A stretch of DNA of 14,212 nucleotides from Oleidesulfovibrio sp964593925 (GTDB lineage: Bacteria > Desulfobacterota > Desulfovibrionia > Desulfovibrionales > Desulfovibrionaceae): the NCBI GenBank assembly GCA_964593925.1, contig CAZQKM010000042.1:1-14212 (forward strand), written 5' to 3'. Each line of letters begins with the position of its first letter. The first letter of the stretch is position 1. Made by a program: the position numbers and the translations under genes. Shown here one piece after another: positions 6,308-13,948 of this stretch. The notes under the pieces were generated by a model. That model was not told where the DNA came from. It did no database searches and was given only the letters and a program-made list of their open reading frames with translations.

Positions 6308-8290
6308 ATGCGCATAGGCGTTTTCGTCTGCCACTGCGGGAGCAACATCGCCGCCACCGTGGACTGTCCTTCTGTTGCGGAGGCGGCACGGTTGTTCCCT
6401 GATGTGGTATACGCCACCGATACCATGTACGCATGCTCTGAGCCGGGGCAGGAAGGCATTGTGCAGGCCATTAGCGAACAGCGCCTTGATGGCGTGGTTG
6501 TGGCCTCTTGTTCGCCCCGCATGCATGAGCCCACGTTCCGCCGCGCGCTGGAGCGTGCCGGACTGAACCGGTACATGCTTGAAATGGCAAATATTCGTGA
6601 ACATGTTTCATGGATTGGTAAAGATATGCAGCGCAATACGGTCAAGGCTTCGGACCTTATCCGTATTGCTGTGGAAAAACTGCGTTTTAACGCTCCACTT
6701 ATTTCCCAGCAGTCTCCGGTGACGCGTCGCGCACTGGTTGTGGGGGGTGGTGTTGCCGGTATTCAGGCTGCACTGGACTGTGCCGATGCCGGTATTGAAG
6801 TGGTCATGGTGGAGCGTGAGCCCAGCATTGGCGGTAAAATGGCCAAGCTGGACAAGACATTTCCCACTGTGGACTGCTCGTCATGTATCCTTGGCCCCAA
6901 AATGGTCGATGTGGCGCAGCATTCCAACATCACGCTGTACGCTTCTTCTGAAATTGAGGAAATCAGCGGGTATGTGGGGAACTTTGAAGTCAAGATACGC
7001 CGCAAGCAGACGTATGTTGACTGGTCCAAGTGTACGGGGTGTGGCCTGTGCATGGAAAAGTGCCCCAGCAAGAAAAGCTATGATCGCTTTAACGAGGGTG
7101 TGGCACATACCACAGCCATCAATATTGCGTTTCCGCAGGCCATACCCAAAAAGGCAGTCATCGACCCCGAGTACTGTCGGGTGTTGCAAGGCAAAAAGTG
7201 TGGCGTCTGTACCAAGTTCTGCCCCATGGATTGCATTGATTTTGAACAGCAGGAAACCATAATAACGGAAAAGGTTGGAGCCATCGTGGCGGCCACAGGA
7301 TATGATCTTTTTGATCATTCTGTATACGGCCAGTATGGTGGTGGACAATACGCCGACGTGATTACCTCTATGCAATACGAGCGCCTGATGAATGCCTCTG
7401 GCCCCACTGGCGGGCACATCAAGCGTCCTTCTGACGGCAAAGAGCCCAAAGAGGTTGTGTTTGTCCAGTGCGTGGGTTCGCGTGATCCGGCTGTGGGCAG
7501 GCCCTACTGTAGTGGCTTCTGCTGCATGTATACTGCAAAACAGGCTGTGTTGACCAAAGACCATATCCCGGATTCCAATTCGTACGTTTTCTATATGGAT
7601 GTGCGTGCACCGGGTAAAGGATACGACGAGTTTACGCGCCGGGCGCAAGAACAGTATGGCGTACAATATGTACGTGGTCGCGTTTCCATGATCTATGAGC
7701 GTGGTGAAAAACTTGTGGTGCGCGGTGCGGATACGCTGGCGGGTACCCAGGTTGAGGTTGAGGCAGATCTTGTGGTCTTGGCTGTAGGTGCCGAGGCTGC
7801 CAAAGGCGCGCCCCAGCTGGCAGAAAAGTTGCGTATTTCATATGACCAGTATGGCTTCTTTATGGAATCGCACCCCAAGCTCAAGCCCGTGGAAACCAAT
7901 ACCGCCGGTGTATATCTTGCCGGAGCCTGCCAGGGTGTCAAAGATATTCCCACGTCAGTGGGGCAGGGAAGCGCTGCCGCTTCCAAGGTCCTCACTTTGT
8001 TTGCGCGCGAGACCCTTGAGTCTGATCCGCAGGTGGCCAAGGTGAACGTCTCCCGCTGTGTGGGATGCATGAAGTGCGCCATGACGTGCCCCTTTGGCGC
8101 CGTGCGGGAAACACAGGACCGTGCAGGTAACGTAAAAGCAGAAGTGTTGGAAGCAGTCTGCCAGGGATGCGGCGTGTGTACCGTCACGTGCCCCCATGGC
8201 GCCATTCAGTTGCAGCACTTTACCGATAACCAGATTCTTGCGGAGGTTAATGCCCTATGTCCGCCCCTGATGGACGAGAGCTTCGAATAG
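6308..8290 (+). CDS. hdrA: Electron-bifurcating subunit HdrA
   Basis: A 660-residue iron-sulfur flavoprotein that bifurcates electron pairs at FAD between ferredoxin and the HdrB/C branch. The N-terminal domain carries C8, C10, C43 and C68. An FAD-binding motif GGGVAG lies at 146-151, in a thioredoxin-reductase-like fold. C190/C193 follow, then an inserted ferredoxin domain (C242, C245, C248, C252-P and C290, C298, C301, C305). A cysteine group at C388, C401, C405 and C406 lies in the flavoprotein core. A C-terminal 2x[4Fe-4S] ferredoxin domain (C584, C587, C590, C594-P and C618, C621, C624, C628-P) is the likely electron entry from FlxD or exit to ferredoxin. It has the best ribosome-binding site of the operon, AAGGAG 8 nt before the ATG. 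Its 3' end overlaps flxD by 34 nt. Length is typical. Confidence 0.96.
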   Translation: MRIGVFVCHCGSNIAATVDCPSVAEAARLFPDVVYATDTMYACSEPGQEGIVQAISEQRLDGVVVASCSPRMHEPTFRRALERAGLNRYMLEMANIREHVSWIGKDMQRNTVKASDLIRIAVEKLRFNAPLISQQSPVTRRALVVGGGVAGIQAALDCADAGIEVVMVEREPSIGGKMAKLDKTFPTVDCSSCILGPKMVDVAQHSNITLYASSEIEEISGYVGNFEVKIRRKQTYVDWSKCTGCGLCMEKCPSKKSYDRFNEGVAHTTAINIAFPQAIPKKAVIDPEYCRVLQGKKCGVCTKFCPMDCIDFEQQETIITEKVGAIVAATGYDLFDHSVYGQYGGGQYADVITSMQYERLMNASGPTGGHIKRPSDGKEPKEVVFVQCVGSRDPAVGRPYCSGFCCMYTAKQAVLTKDHIPDSNSYVFYMDVRAPGKGYDEFTRRAQEQYGVQYVRGRVSMIYERGEKLVVRGADTLAGTQVEVEADLVVLAVGAEAAKGAPQLAEKLRISYDQYGFFMESHPKLKPVETNTAGVYLAGACQGVKDIPTSVGQGSAAASKVLTLFARETLESDPQVAKVNVSRCVGCMKCAMTCPFGAVRETQDRAGNVKAEVLEAVCQGCGVCTVTCPHGAIQLQHFTDNQILAEVNALCPPLMDESFE

Positions 8291-8766
8291 TAGGCTTTCT
8301 TTGCAACTGGTGCTCCTACGGGGGGGCGGATACAGCTGGTGTGGGCCGCTTTGTACAGCCCACAGACCTGCGTATCATCCGTGTTCCCTGTTCGGGCCGT
8401 ATAGATCCATTGTTTATTGTCCGGGCTCTTGTCAGCGGTGCTGACGGAGTGCTTGTTTCCGGCTGTCACCCGCGTGACTGCCACTATTCGGCAGGCAACT
8501 ATTACGCCCGCCGTCGCCTTGAGCTGCTCAAACGCTTTTTGCCGGTAACCGGCATTGATCCCGCGCGTTTTGAGTATACCTGGGTTTCCGCATCGGAAGG
8601 CCAGCGCTGGCAGCATGTGGTGACCACGTTTACGCAGCGTATACATGCCCTTGGCTCTGCACCCAGAATGGCTGGCGGTAATGGCTATGCCGAACTGGCA
8701 GGCATTGAGCGTGCGGTGCAGGAAGGCCCCGGATGTCCCTGTCACTCGAAGGAGGTACGCTCATGA
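8257..8766 (+). CDS. flxD: FlxD, MvhD-like [2Fe-2S] adaptor
   Basis: A 169-residue protein of the MvhD/FrhD family, which links an electron-donating module to HdrA through one [2Fe-2S] cluster. Family cysteines appear as FLCNWC (C16, C19), VPCSG (C45) and SGCHPRDCHY (C70, C75). The C-terminal 40 residues are variable and end in a CPC motif with no known role. The ATG lies inside the 3' end of hdrA (34-nt overlap, different frame) with GGAGG 10 nt upstream, so it is made together with HdrA. Its stop overlaps the flxC start in an ATGA junction. The name flxD rests on gene order as in the described Desulfovibrio flxABCD-hdrABC system. Confidence 0.92.
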   Translation: MSAPDGRELRIVGFLCNWCSYGGADTAGVGRFVQPTDLRIIRVPCSGRIDPLFIVRALVSGADGVLVSGCHPRDCHYSAGNYYARRRLELLKRFLPVTGIDPARFEYTWVSASEGQRWQHVVTTFTQRIHALGSAPRMAGGNGYAELAGIERAVQEGPGCPCHSKEVRS

Positions 8767-9734
8767 GCGTGCTGCAAGAACTTAAAGAGCAGATTCGTGC
8801 CGCTCTGCCCGAGCTTGATGTGGTGCTCGGATGGGAGCAGGGGTATGATTCTCTGCACGTAAAGCCCTTGTATATCCGTGAAGAAAAAGACATTGACCGC
8901 CTTGTCCTGAGTCCACTGTGTGCGCATAGTCTTGGCACCTACCTGCCGGGCCTCATGCGTGGTGCAGGCAATGAAAAAAAGGTAGGCATCGTGGCCAAGG
9001 GCTGCGATTCGCGTGCCGTGATTCAGCTAGCGCAGGAACAACTGATCCAGCGTGACCGTGTGGTCATGTTTGGGTTCGGGTGCAACGGCGTTGTCAGCCT
9101 GGACCGGCTTGAGGCCGTGGTAGGCGATTCCGGCTATGTGGAAGATGTGGAGTTTGGCGCTGATTCTCTCACTGTGAGTGTGGCCAGCAACAAAACAGTT
9201 GTGCCGCTGGCTGATGTATACAGTACCAAGTGTGCCTCCTGCCGTTACCCCAACGCCATAGAGGCGGACCACTTTGTGGGTCCGCGTGCCGAAGAGCGCG
9301 AAGTGCCGGCAAAACACCCTACGCTGGAAGAGTTTGAAAAGCTCTCTCTGCCAGAGCGTTTTGCCTTTTGGCAGGAGCAGATGCGTCGGTGTGTACGCTG
9401 TTATGCATGTCGTAACACCTGCCCCATGTGTGTGTGTCGTGACCACTGCATTGCCTCCTCGCGTGATCCGCACTGGTTGGCGCAAGAGACGGGCACGGCA
9501 GAAAACTTCATGTTTCAGATGATCCACGTCATACACCTTACCGGGCGCTGTGTGGAATGTGGCGAATGCGAGCGTGCCTGCCCCCTGGGCATCCCGCTCA
9601 TGCTCATGCGTCGCGCCATGAATGATGTGGTAAAAGAACTGTTTGATTACGCCAGTGGCACTGATCTCAATGCCACGCCTCCTCTGCTTACCTATAAAGT
9701 AGAGGAAGAGACCATTAACGAGCGAGGCTGGTAA
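8763..9734 (+). CDS. flxC: FlxC, FrhB-like 4Fe-4S electron carrier
   Basis: A 323-residue protein. The N-terminal half resembles the coenzyme F420 hydrogenase/dehydrogenase beta-subunit (FrhB) fold: KVGIVAKGCDSRAV (73-86) and FGFGCNGVV (103-111), then a CxxC pair at C157/C160. The C-terminal half is a dicluster ferredoxin with C210, C213, C216, C220-P and C263, C266, C269, C273-P. A further three cysteines (C223, C225, C229) after the first motif may serve another cluster. I chose the ATG at 8763 because it overlaps the flxD stop as ATGA and has AAGGAGG upstream; an in-frame ATG at 8733 lacks such a site. Its role is presumably electron transfer between FlxB and FlxD. It ends in a TAATG junction with flxB. 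Assignment to flxC rather than flxB relies on gene order. Confidence 0.82.
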   Translation: MSVLQELKEQIRAALPELDVVLGWEQGYDSLHVKPLYIREEKDIDRLVLSPLCAHSLGTYLPGLMRGAGNEKKVGIVAKGCDSRAVIQLAQEQLIQRDRVVMFGFGCNGVVSLDRLEAVVGDSGYVEDVEFGADSLTVSVASNKTVVPLADVYSTKCASCRYPNAIEADHFVGPRAEEREVPAKHPTLEEFEKLSLPERFAFWQEQMRRCVRCYACRNTCPMCVCRDHCIASSRDPHWLAQETGTAENFMFQMIHVIHLTGRCVECGECERACPLGIPLMLMRRAMNDVVKELFDYASGTDLNATPPLLTYKVEEETINERGW

Positions 9735-10813
9735 TGAGCAAGCAATTCATCAGCCATGACAAGGTGACTGCGTGGATTGAGGCGCTGTCCAAAGACAGGG
9801 TTGTGCTGGCGCCCATGGATGACTGTGGTACGGTGACATTGCGTCCCTATGCCCCTGGGCGTACGGTGCTGCTGGATAAAATGCCGGTGCGCGCTCCCAA
9901 GGAAGGGGTCTTTCCCCAGACCGAAGTTCTGTTGCGCTATGAGTATCAAAAAGATCCAGAGCATCCCGATAAAGTGGATGTAAAGGTCTGTGAAACCTTG
10001 CCCCGGCAAAAAGCCGTGGTCATGGGTGGGCGCCCCTGTGGTGCACGCGGGCAGCTCATATTTGACCGTGTGTACAACTCGGAAACCATGCGTGACCCCT
10101 ACTATGCCACACGGCGTGAAAACACGCTGTTTGTCACGGTTGCCTGTACTCGTGCGGCAAGCACCTGCTTTTGTCATAGTGTGGGCAGCGGACCTGCGGA
10201 TACCGAAGGTTCCGACGTGCTGCTGGTGCCTGTTGAAGGCGGCTATGTGGCCGAAGGGGTATCTGAGCGTGGCCGGGAACTGCTGGCAGAAGGCGGTTTT
10301 GCAGAAGCTGCCGAAGCACAGCTCACGCAGGCGCAAAACGTTGTGGAAAACACTCGTGAGCAATTGGGTGAAGCGCATGATTACACCAGCGCTTCTCAAA
10401 AGTTGCTGGAGCGTTTTGATGATCTGGATTTTTGGAACGAGCAGTCAGCTACATGTCTGAGCTGCGGCGCATGTACGTATCTTTGTCCTACCTGCTATTG
10501 CTTTAACATGACTGACGAGCAGTCTGGGTTAAAGGGCAAACGTTTGCGTACGTGGGATTCCTGCATGTCTCCGGATTTTACGCTGGAAGGAAGCGGGCAT
10601 AACCCGCGTCCCACAAAGGCACATCGGCTGCGCAACCGTATGGGACACAAGTTCTCGTATTACCCGGACCTGCACGGCGGACTCATTGCCTGCTGTGGCT
10701 GTGGACGCTGCATCAAGAGCTGTCCTGTGTCGTTGGATATACGCGCTGTGGTGCAGGCCGCCCAAAACCATATTGCAGCCCCTGAAGAACCCGAGGAGAA
10801 AGCCGATGCATAA
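9734..10813 (+). CDS. flxB: FlxB, AsrA/HydB-like 4Fe-4S protein
   Basis: A 359-residue protein with a long cluster-poor N-terminal domain (1-235, containing RPCGARG at 100-106 and TCFCHSVG at 144-151) and a C-terminal dicluster ferredoxin. Its motifs are C241, C244, C247, C251-P followed by TCYCF (C254, C256), and C320, C323, C326, C330-P with an extra C321. This layout is that of anaerobic sulfite reductase subunit A and sulfhydrogenase beta subunits. These pair with an FAD/NAD subunit resembling AsrB/HydG, here the next gene. It probably carries electrons from FlxA towards FlxC/FlxD. The first base of its ATG is the last base of the flxC stop, and its last 8 nt overlap the flxA start. The final 12 residues are acidic and low in complexity. 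Confidence 0.82.
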   Translation: MSKQFISHDKVTAWIEALSKDRVVLAPMDDCGTVTLRPYAPGRTVLLDKMPVRAPKEGVFPQTEVLLRYEYQKDPEHPDKVDVKVCETLPRQKAVVMGGRPCGARGQLIFDRVYNSETMRDPYYATRRENTLFVTVACTRAASTCFCHSVGSGPADTEGSDVLLVPVEGGYVAEGVSERGRELLAEGGFAEAAEAQLTQAQNVVENTREQLGEAHDYTSASQKLLERFDDLDFWNEQSATCLSCGACTYLCPTCYCFNMTDEQSGLKGKRLRTWDSCMSPDFTLEGSGHNPRPTKAHRLRNRMGHKFSYYPDLHGGLIACCGCGRCIKSCPVSLDIRAVVQAAQNHIAAPEEPEEKADA

Positions 10814-11648
10814 CAACCCCAGTCTGCCCGCACTGGCAACGGTTTTGGAGGTTGTGGAAGAAACGCCCAACATCAAGACGTTTCGTGTGCGTTTGCAGGA
10901 TGAAAGTTTGGCAGAGTCATTTTCTTTCATGCCCGGTCAGGTGGGGCAGCTTTCCATCTTTGGCGTGGGCGAATCCACATTTGTCATCAACTCTTCTCCT
11001 ACCAGAATGGACTATTTGCAGTTCAGTGTCATGAAGGTTGGCGAGGTGACAAACCGGTTGCATCAATTGCAGGCCGGAGACACTGTAGGGGTCCGGGCGC
11101 CTTTGGGCAACTGGTTCCCCGTGGATGACATGAAGGGCAAAGACATCGTGTTTGTGGGGGGCGGCATCGGCATGGCGCCTTTGCGCACGTTGCTTGTCTA
11201 TATGCTGGACAACCGTGCGGACTACGGCAAAATCACGTTGCTCTACGGTGCCCGTACTCCCATTGACTTGAGCTACAAGTACGATGTGGAAGAATGGATG
11301 GCACGGGATGACTTGAACGTGATCCTGACTGTGGACGCACCTGCCGAAGGATGGACAGAGTCTGAAACACATCGCGTGGGGCTGATTCCCAATGTGCTGT
11401 TGGACTTGAACCCTTCGCCGGAAAATAGCGTAGCCATTACCTGTGGGCCGCCTATCATGATCAAGTTCACGTTGCAGGCTCTAAAAAAGCTGCACTACGG
11501 AGATGACCAGATCGTTACCACACTGGAAAAACGCATGAAATGCGGTGTGGGGCTATGTGGACGCTGTAATATCGGAACGAAATACGTCTGTATTGACGGA
11601 CCAGTTTTCCGGTATGCTGACTTGAAGGATTTGCCCAACGAACTCTAG
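10806..11648 (+). CDS. flxA: FlxA, NAD(P)H:acceptor flavoprotein
   Basis: A 280-residue FAD/NAD(P)-binding oxidoreductase of the ferredoxin-reductase type, close in layout to AsrB, HydG and the PyrK electron-transfer subunit. An FAD-binding beta-barrel (about 8-105) carries FVINSSP (59-65). The nucleotide-binding domain has GGGIGMAPLR (118-127) and the terminal CGPP (213-216). A C-terminal [2Fe-2S] site is C246-x4-C251-x2-C254-x7-C262. It should oxidise NADH and pass electrons to FlxB. The first flavin motif has Asn where Ser is common, a small change. The ATG at 10806 overlaps the end of flxB by 8 nt and has GAGGAGA upstream. A longer in-frame start inside flxB adds no family-like sequence. 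Confidence 0.93.
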   Translation: MHNNPSLPALATVLEVVEETPNIKTFRVRLQDESLAESFSFMPGQVGQLSIFGVGESTFVINSSPTRMDYLQFSVMKVGEVTNRLHQLQAGDTVGVRAPLGNWFPVDDMKGKDIVFVGGGIGMAPLRTLLVYMLDNRADYGKITLLYGARTPIDLSYKYDVEEWMARDDLNVILTVDAPAEGWTESETHRVGLIPNVLLDLNPSPENSVAITCGPPIMIKFTLQALKKLHYGDDQIVTTLEKRMKCGVGLCGRCNIGTKYVCIDGPVFRYADLKDLPNEL

Positions 11649-11666
11649 CTCCTGTGAGGAGGCTTT

Positions 11667-12134
11667 ATGGCGGATTTGTTTAAAGCTGCCGACATTGTTC
11701 GGGCCGCAGAAGAGATTGAAGTCCGGGGTGAGGATTTTTATCGTCGCCTTGCTGCAGCTGCGGAAGATGAAGAAACCCGCAGGCTGTTCCATTGGCTTAT
11801 GGAAGAAGAAACCGCTCACCGTGCGATCTTCAGTGCCATGAGTGAACGTTTGGACCCGGTGGAACTGCCCGCGTGGGCTGATGACGAAGAGTATCTTATG
11901 TATATGCGCGCACTGCTGGATGCACATACCCTGTTCCGGGTAGATGCTCTGCCCGCAGAGCCGGGCAACCGCACTGAAGCTGTGCGTTTTGCCATGCAGT
12001 TTGAAAAAGATACCATGCTGTTTTTTGCAGAAATGCGTGACTTTGTACCCGAAGGGGAGCGTAAGCACATTGATGCCTGTTTTGCAGAGGAACGCAAGCA
12101 CCTCAAGCAACTCATGAGCATGCTGCGTAAATAG
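11667..12134 (+). CDS. Ferritin-like diiron protein (rubrerythrin-type)
   Basis: A 155-residue all-helical protein of the ferritin-like superfamily. Predicted diiron ligands are E18, E48 with H51 (E-x2-H), E113, and E142 with H145 (E-x2-H); FYRRLA after E22 fits helix 1. There is no C-terminal rubredoxin domain, so it is a short erythrin-like form rather than a classical rubrerythrin of about 190 residues. Known relatives reduce peroxide or bind iron. Here it would presumably protect, or supply iron to, the oxygen-sensitive Hdr-Flx complex (inference). It begins 18 nt after flxA with a strong GAGGAGG ribosome-binding site and ends before the operon terminator, so it is the last gene of the hdr-flx operon. 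The electron donor is not evident. Confidence 0.85.
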   Translation: MADLFKAADIVRAAEEIEVRGEDFYRRLAAAAEDEETRRLFHWLMEEETAHRAIFSAMSERLDPVELPAWADDEEYLMYMRALLDAHTLFRVDALPAEPGNRTEAVRFAMQFEKDTMLFFAEMRDFVPEGERKHIDACFAEERKHLKQLMSMLRK

Positions 12135-12182
12135 GTACGCTCACCTGTGACGGCGTAAAAACTGCGTTCAATCAGATGAATC

Positions 12183-12218
12183 AAATGGTCCTGTGATGTC
12201 TGTCACAGGGCCATTTTT
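12183..12218 (+). terminator. Intrinsic terminator of the hdr-flx operon
   Basis: An 11-bp stem, TGGTCCTGTGA (12186-12196) with TCACAGGGCCA (12203-12213), contains one G-T wobble and has a 6-nt loop. It is flanked by AAA and by TTTTT then CT. It begins 48 nt after the stop of the ferritin-like gene. It is also an A-tract hairpin for minus-strand transcripts and may terminate the TRAP operon in the other direction. Confidence 0.9.
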
Positions 12219-12341
12219 CTTTGGGGGGGTATCGCTCGCAAGGCCCGCACCGGCTCCTCAAGACACCGCCACTACCAACGTTACTTGGCTGCTACAAAAT
12301 GTGCGAAAGATTCTGGACACTGCCAAACTGTGCAAAAAAAA
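12219..12341. other. Non-coding junction beyond the broken dctQ
   Basis: No gene, hairpin or transposon end is recognised here. In an intact TRAP operon the rest of dctQ and the large dctM gene would occupy this side; neither is present. An 11-nt sequence, GCCCGCACCGG, occurs here at 12243-12253 and again at 12674-12684 between dctP and dctQ. This may be chance. Confidence 0.4.
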
Positions 12342-12584
12342 TCAATGGTGGATGAATGTTGTGTCGCAATACCAACCGCCAGGATTCGTCCAGGATGGTT
12401 TTGTAGAAGCGCCTTCGTGCAGGTATACGCCGATATAGCGGTACAGTGTCTGGAAAGTAATGATGAAGATGATGGACAGCATGCCGAGAACAAGGAACGG
12501 CTTTTCAATGTTGGCATCAAGCCACCCGAGGACTCCCAGACGAGTGTCACTGTTATCCCCGTCGCATTCAGCCTGTGTATTCAT
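12342..12584 (-). pseudogene. dctQ: Truncated TRAP small permease, DctQ remnant
   Basis: An 80-codon frame whose first 58 residues look like the start of a TRAP small membrane subunit: a polar N-terminus, GWLDANIEKP, then a hydrophobic helix (about 29-46, FLVLGMLSIIFIITFQTL) and YRYIGVYLHEGAS. Family members are about 160-180 residues with four helices and continue with a WTEE-type segment. Here the similarity stops near residue 58 (around 12411), and an unrelated 22-residue tail ends at a stop. No other frame downstream continues the family. It lies 108 nt downstream of dctP in the usual dctP-dctQ order. Its ribosome-binding site is weak. It is most likely non-functional; an assembly break or sequencing error is less likely because no dctM follows. 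Confidence 0.68.
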
Positions 12585-12647
12585 AATGGCTGCTGTTAGG
12601 TTGGAATCTGACTTTATGCCCCCTTGATAGCGTTGTCGGAGAGCATG

Positions 12648-12682
12648 GGTGCGGTACGGGCCGCGGGCAGGCAGCCCGCACC
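12648..12682 (-). repeat. Hairpin between dctP and dctQ
   Basis: GCGGGC (12663-12668) pairs with GCCCGC (12674-12679) around a 5-nt loop. Alternatively, GGTGCGG (12648-12654) pairs with CCGCACC (12676-12682). No T tract follows on the minus strand. Its position just after the dctP stop fits an mRNA-stabilising element that raises binding-protein level over permease level, as seen in other solute-transport operons. Confidence 0.5.
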
Positions 12683-12692
12683 GGAAACAAGC

Positions 12693-13703
12693 CTACTGTT
12701 GGGTTTCCTGGACCATCTGGATAAGATCAGCAGGGATAATATGGCGATATGTATCCCAAACAGGACGGGTGAGTTTGATAAGTCTGGCGCGCTCTTCGTC
12801 GCTCAATCTGGTAATTGTGATGCCTTGGGCGATGAAAGCTTCTTCTGCTTTTTCTTCAAGGTCGTTTGTGATGGCGCGCTGGTAGGCGAGGGCTTCCTTG
12901 CCGGATTCAACAAGGATTTGCTGTATGTCTGCGGGCAGGCTGTCAAAGCGTGTTTTGTTCATCATCAGCAGGTGCATGCTGTAGTTGTGGGCGGAGTCAA
13001 TGGCATACTTCAGCACCTCTGTATGCTTGGCATCGTTAAGCAGCGAAAAAGTGTTGCCTTCGCCGTCAACGGTACCCTGCTGAAGTGCAGTGTAGGTTTC
13101 GCCCCAGGAAATGGGGGTAGGAGCCATGTTCAGCGCTGCTGCAACGGCAACTTCGATGGGGGAGTCCGTGGTGCGGACTTTCAGGTTTTGCAGGTCAGCA
13201 GCGCTGGCGATGGGCTTTTGGGTCGTGACAAAGTTACGGTAGCCGTATTCACTGTACATGAGAGGCTTAAGGCCGATGGAGGCAGCCATGGCGTCCAGTC
13301 TTTTCCCCAGTTCACCTTCGTCAAGCGCCTTGTAGAGCTTTTCCTGGTGTTCAGGGGTCGTAATGTAAGGCAGGTCAAATACCATCCATTCTTTTGCAAA
13401 ATTTGCCATGTTGGGCGAAGAGCTGGATGCCATTTCCAGGGTACCGCGTTGTGCAGCTTCCATGGTTACACGGTCACTACCCAGCATGGTATTGCCGAAA
13501 ATCTGAATACGAACGCGACCGCCACTTTTTTTGTGAACAAGTTCTTTAAATTTTTCGTACCCGAGGGTTACGTTGTTGCCAGGTGCCATGGGATGCGCAA
13601 GGCGAAGAGTAATGCGTTTGGCCGCTTGGGCATACGAGCCTGCGGCAATAGTCACTAAGCACGCCAGTACGGTAATGGCTCCGGCCTTCAGAAAATTTCT
13701 CAT
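12693..13703 (-). CDS. dctP: TRAP transporter solute-binding protein DctP
   Basis: A 336-residue periplasmic binding protein of the DctP family. A Sec signal peptide of about 27 residues (MRNFLK, hydrophobic core, SYAQA before AKR) precedes the mature protein starting ITLRLAHPM. Family motifs include LPYITTPEH (111-119), the conserved substrate-carboxylate arginine in LKVRTTDSP (R177) and PTPISWGETYTALQQGTVDGEGN (195-217). It should capture an organic acid in the periplasm for a TRAP permease; the ligand cannot be read from sequence. The ATG at 13703 has AAGGAAAG upstream and starts exactly at the signal peptide. An in-frame extension to 13823 would cover the sigma-54 promoter. It looks fully intact although its permease partner dctQ is broken and dctM is missing. 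Confidence 0.95.
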   Translation of the reverse strand: MRNFLKAGAITVLACLVTIAAGSYAQAAKRITLRLAHPMAPGNNVTLGYEKFKELVHKKSGGRVRIQIFGNTMLGSDRVTMEAAQRGTLEMASSSSPNMANFAKEWMVFDLPYITTPEHQEKLYKALDEGELGKRLDAMAASIGLKPLMYSEYGYRNFVTTQKPIASAADLQNLKVRTTDSPIEVAVAAALNMAPTPISWGETYTALQQGTVDGEGNTFSLLNDAKHTEVLKYAIDSAHNYSMHLLMMNKTRFDSLPADIQQILVESGKEALAYQRAITNDLEEKAEEAFIAQGITITRLSDEERARLIKLTRPVWDTYRHIIPADLIQMVQETQQ

Positions 13704-13766
13704 GGTCTTTCCTTGGTCTTGGGGGTTCATCCCGAGTGTAGGTTGCAGTAACCTCTGCCCCCGTGG

Positions 13767-13782
13767 AGCAGGGAGCGTGCCA
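13767..13782 (-). promoter_or_regulatory. Sigma-54 promoter of dctP
   Basis: On the minus strand the sequence reads TGGCAC, five bases, CTGCT, which differs from the consensus TGGCAC-N5-TTGCW at one position. The invariant GG and GC are present with the required 10-nt spacing. The start of transcription should be near 13756, giving a leader of about 53 nt before dctP. Two palindromes upstream fit activator binding. TRAP and Dct-type transporter genes are often controlled by sigma-54 and DctD-like activators. Confidence 0.78.
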
Positions 13783-13878
13783 ACGTTATGGAATCGGCCC
13801 GGAGCTTGATAAAAACTGCACAAGCGGCATCACAGGTGAGGGTGGTGAGGCAAAACAAGGGGGAGCGACAGGAGGAAA

Positions 13879-13898
13879 ACGTTCCATAGTTGGAACGT
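13879..13898. promoter_or_regulatory. Activator palindrome 1 upstream of dctP
   Basis: A perfect palindrome with 8-nt arms, ACGTTCCA and TGGAACGT, around a TAGT spacer. It is centred about 132 nt upstream of the predicted sigma-54 start, the usual range for an enhancer-binding activator. The core is GTTCCA-n4-TGGAAC, shared with the second copy. Confidence 0.65.
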
Positions 13899-13948
13899 GT
13901 GATTTTTTTATTCTTTTTTTTTCAGTGTGTTGCGTTGGCGACAAAGAG

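Noticed and set aside
5246..6604. A 452-codon open frame on the minus strand opposite hdrC, hdrB and hdrA
   Set aside because: It is antisense to three genes with clear Fe-S and CCG motifs, has no family features of its own, and reflects codon bias on the other strand.
6881..7666. A 261-codon minus-strand frame inside hdrA
   Set aside because: It is antisense to the conserved ferredoxin and flavin segments of HdrA, with no ribosome-binding site or family signal.
12219..12410. Possible insertion-sequence end replacing the 3' part of dctQ
   Set aside because: I found no terminal inverted repeats, target-site duplication or recognisable transposase fragment in any frame.
12624..13658. A 344-codon plus-strand frame opposite dctP
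   Set aside because: It is antisense to an intact DctP with signal peptide and family motifs, and it shows no motif of its own.
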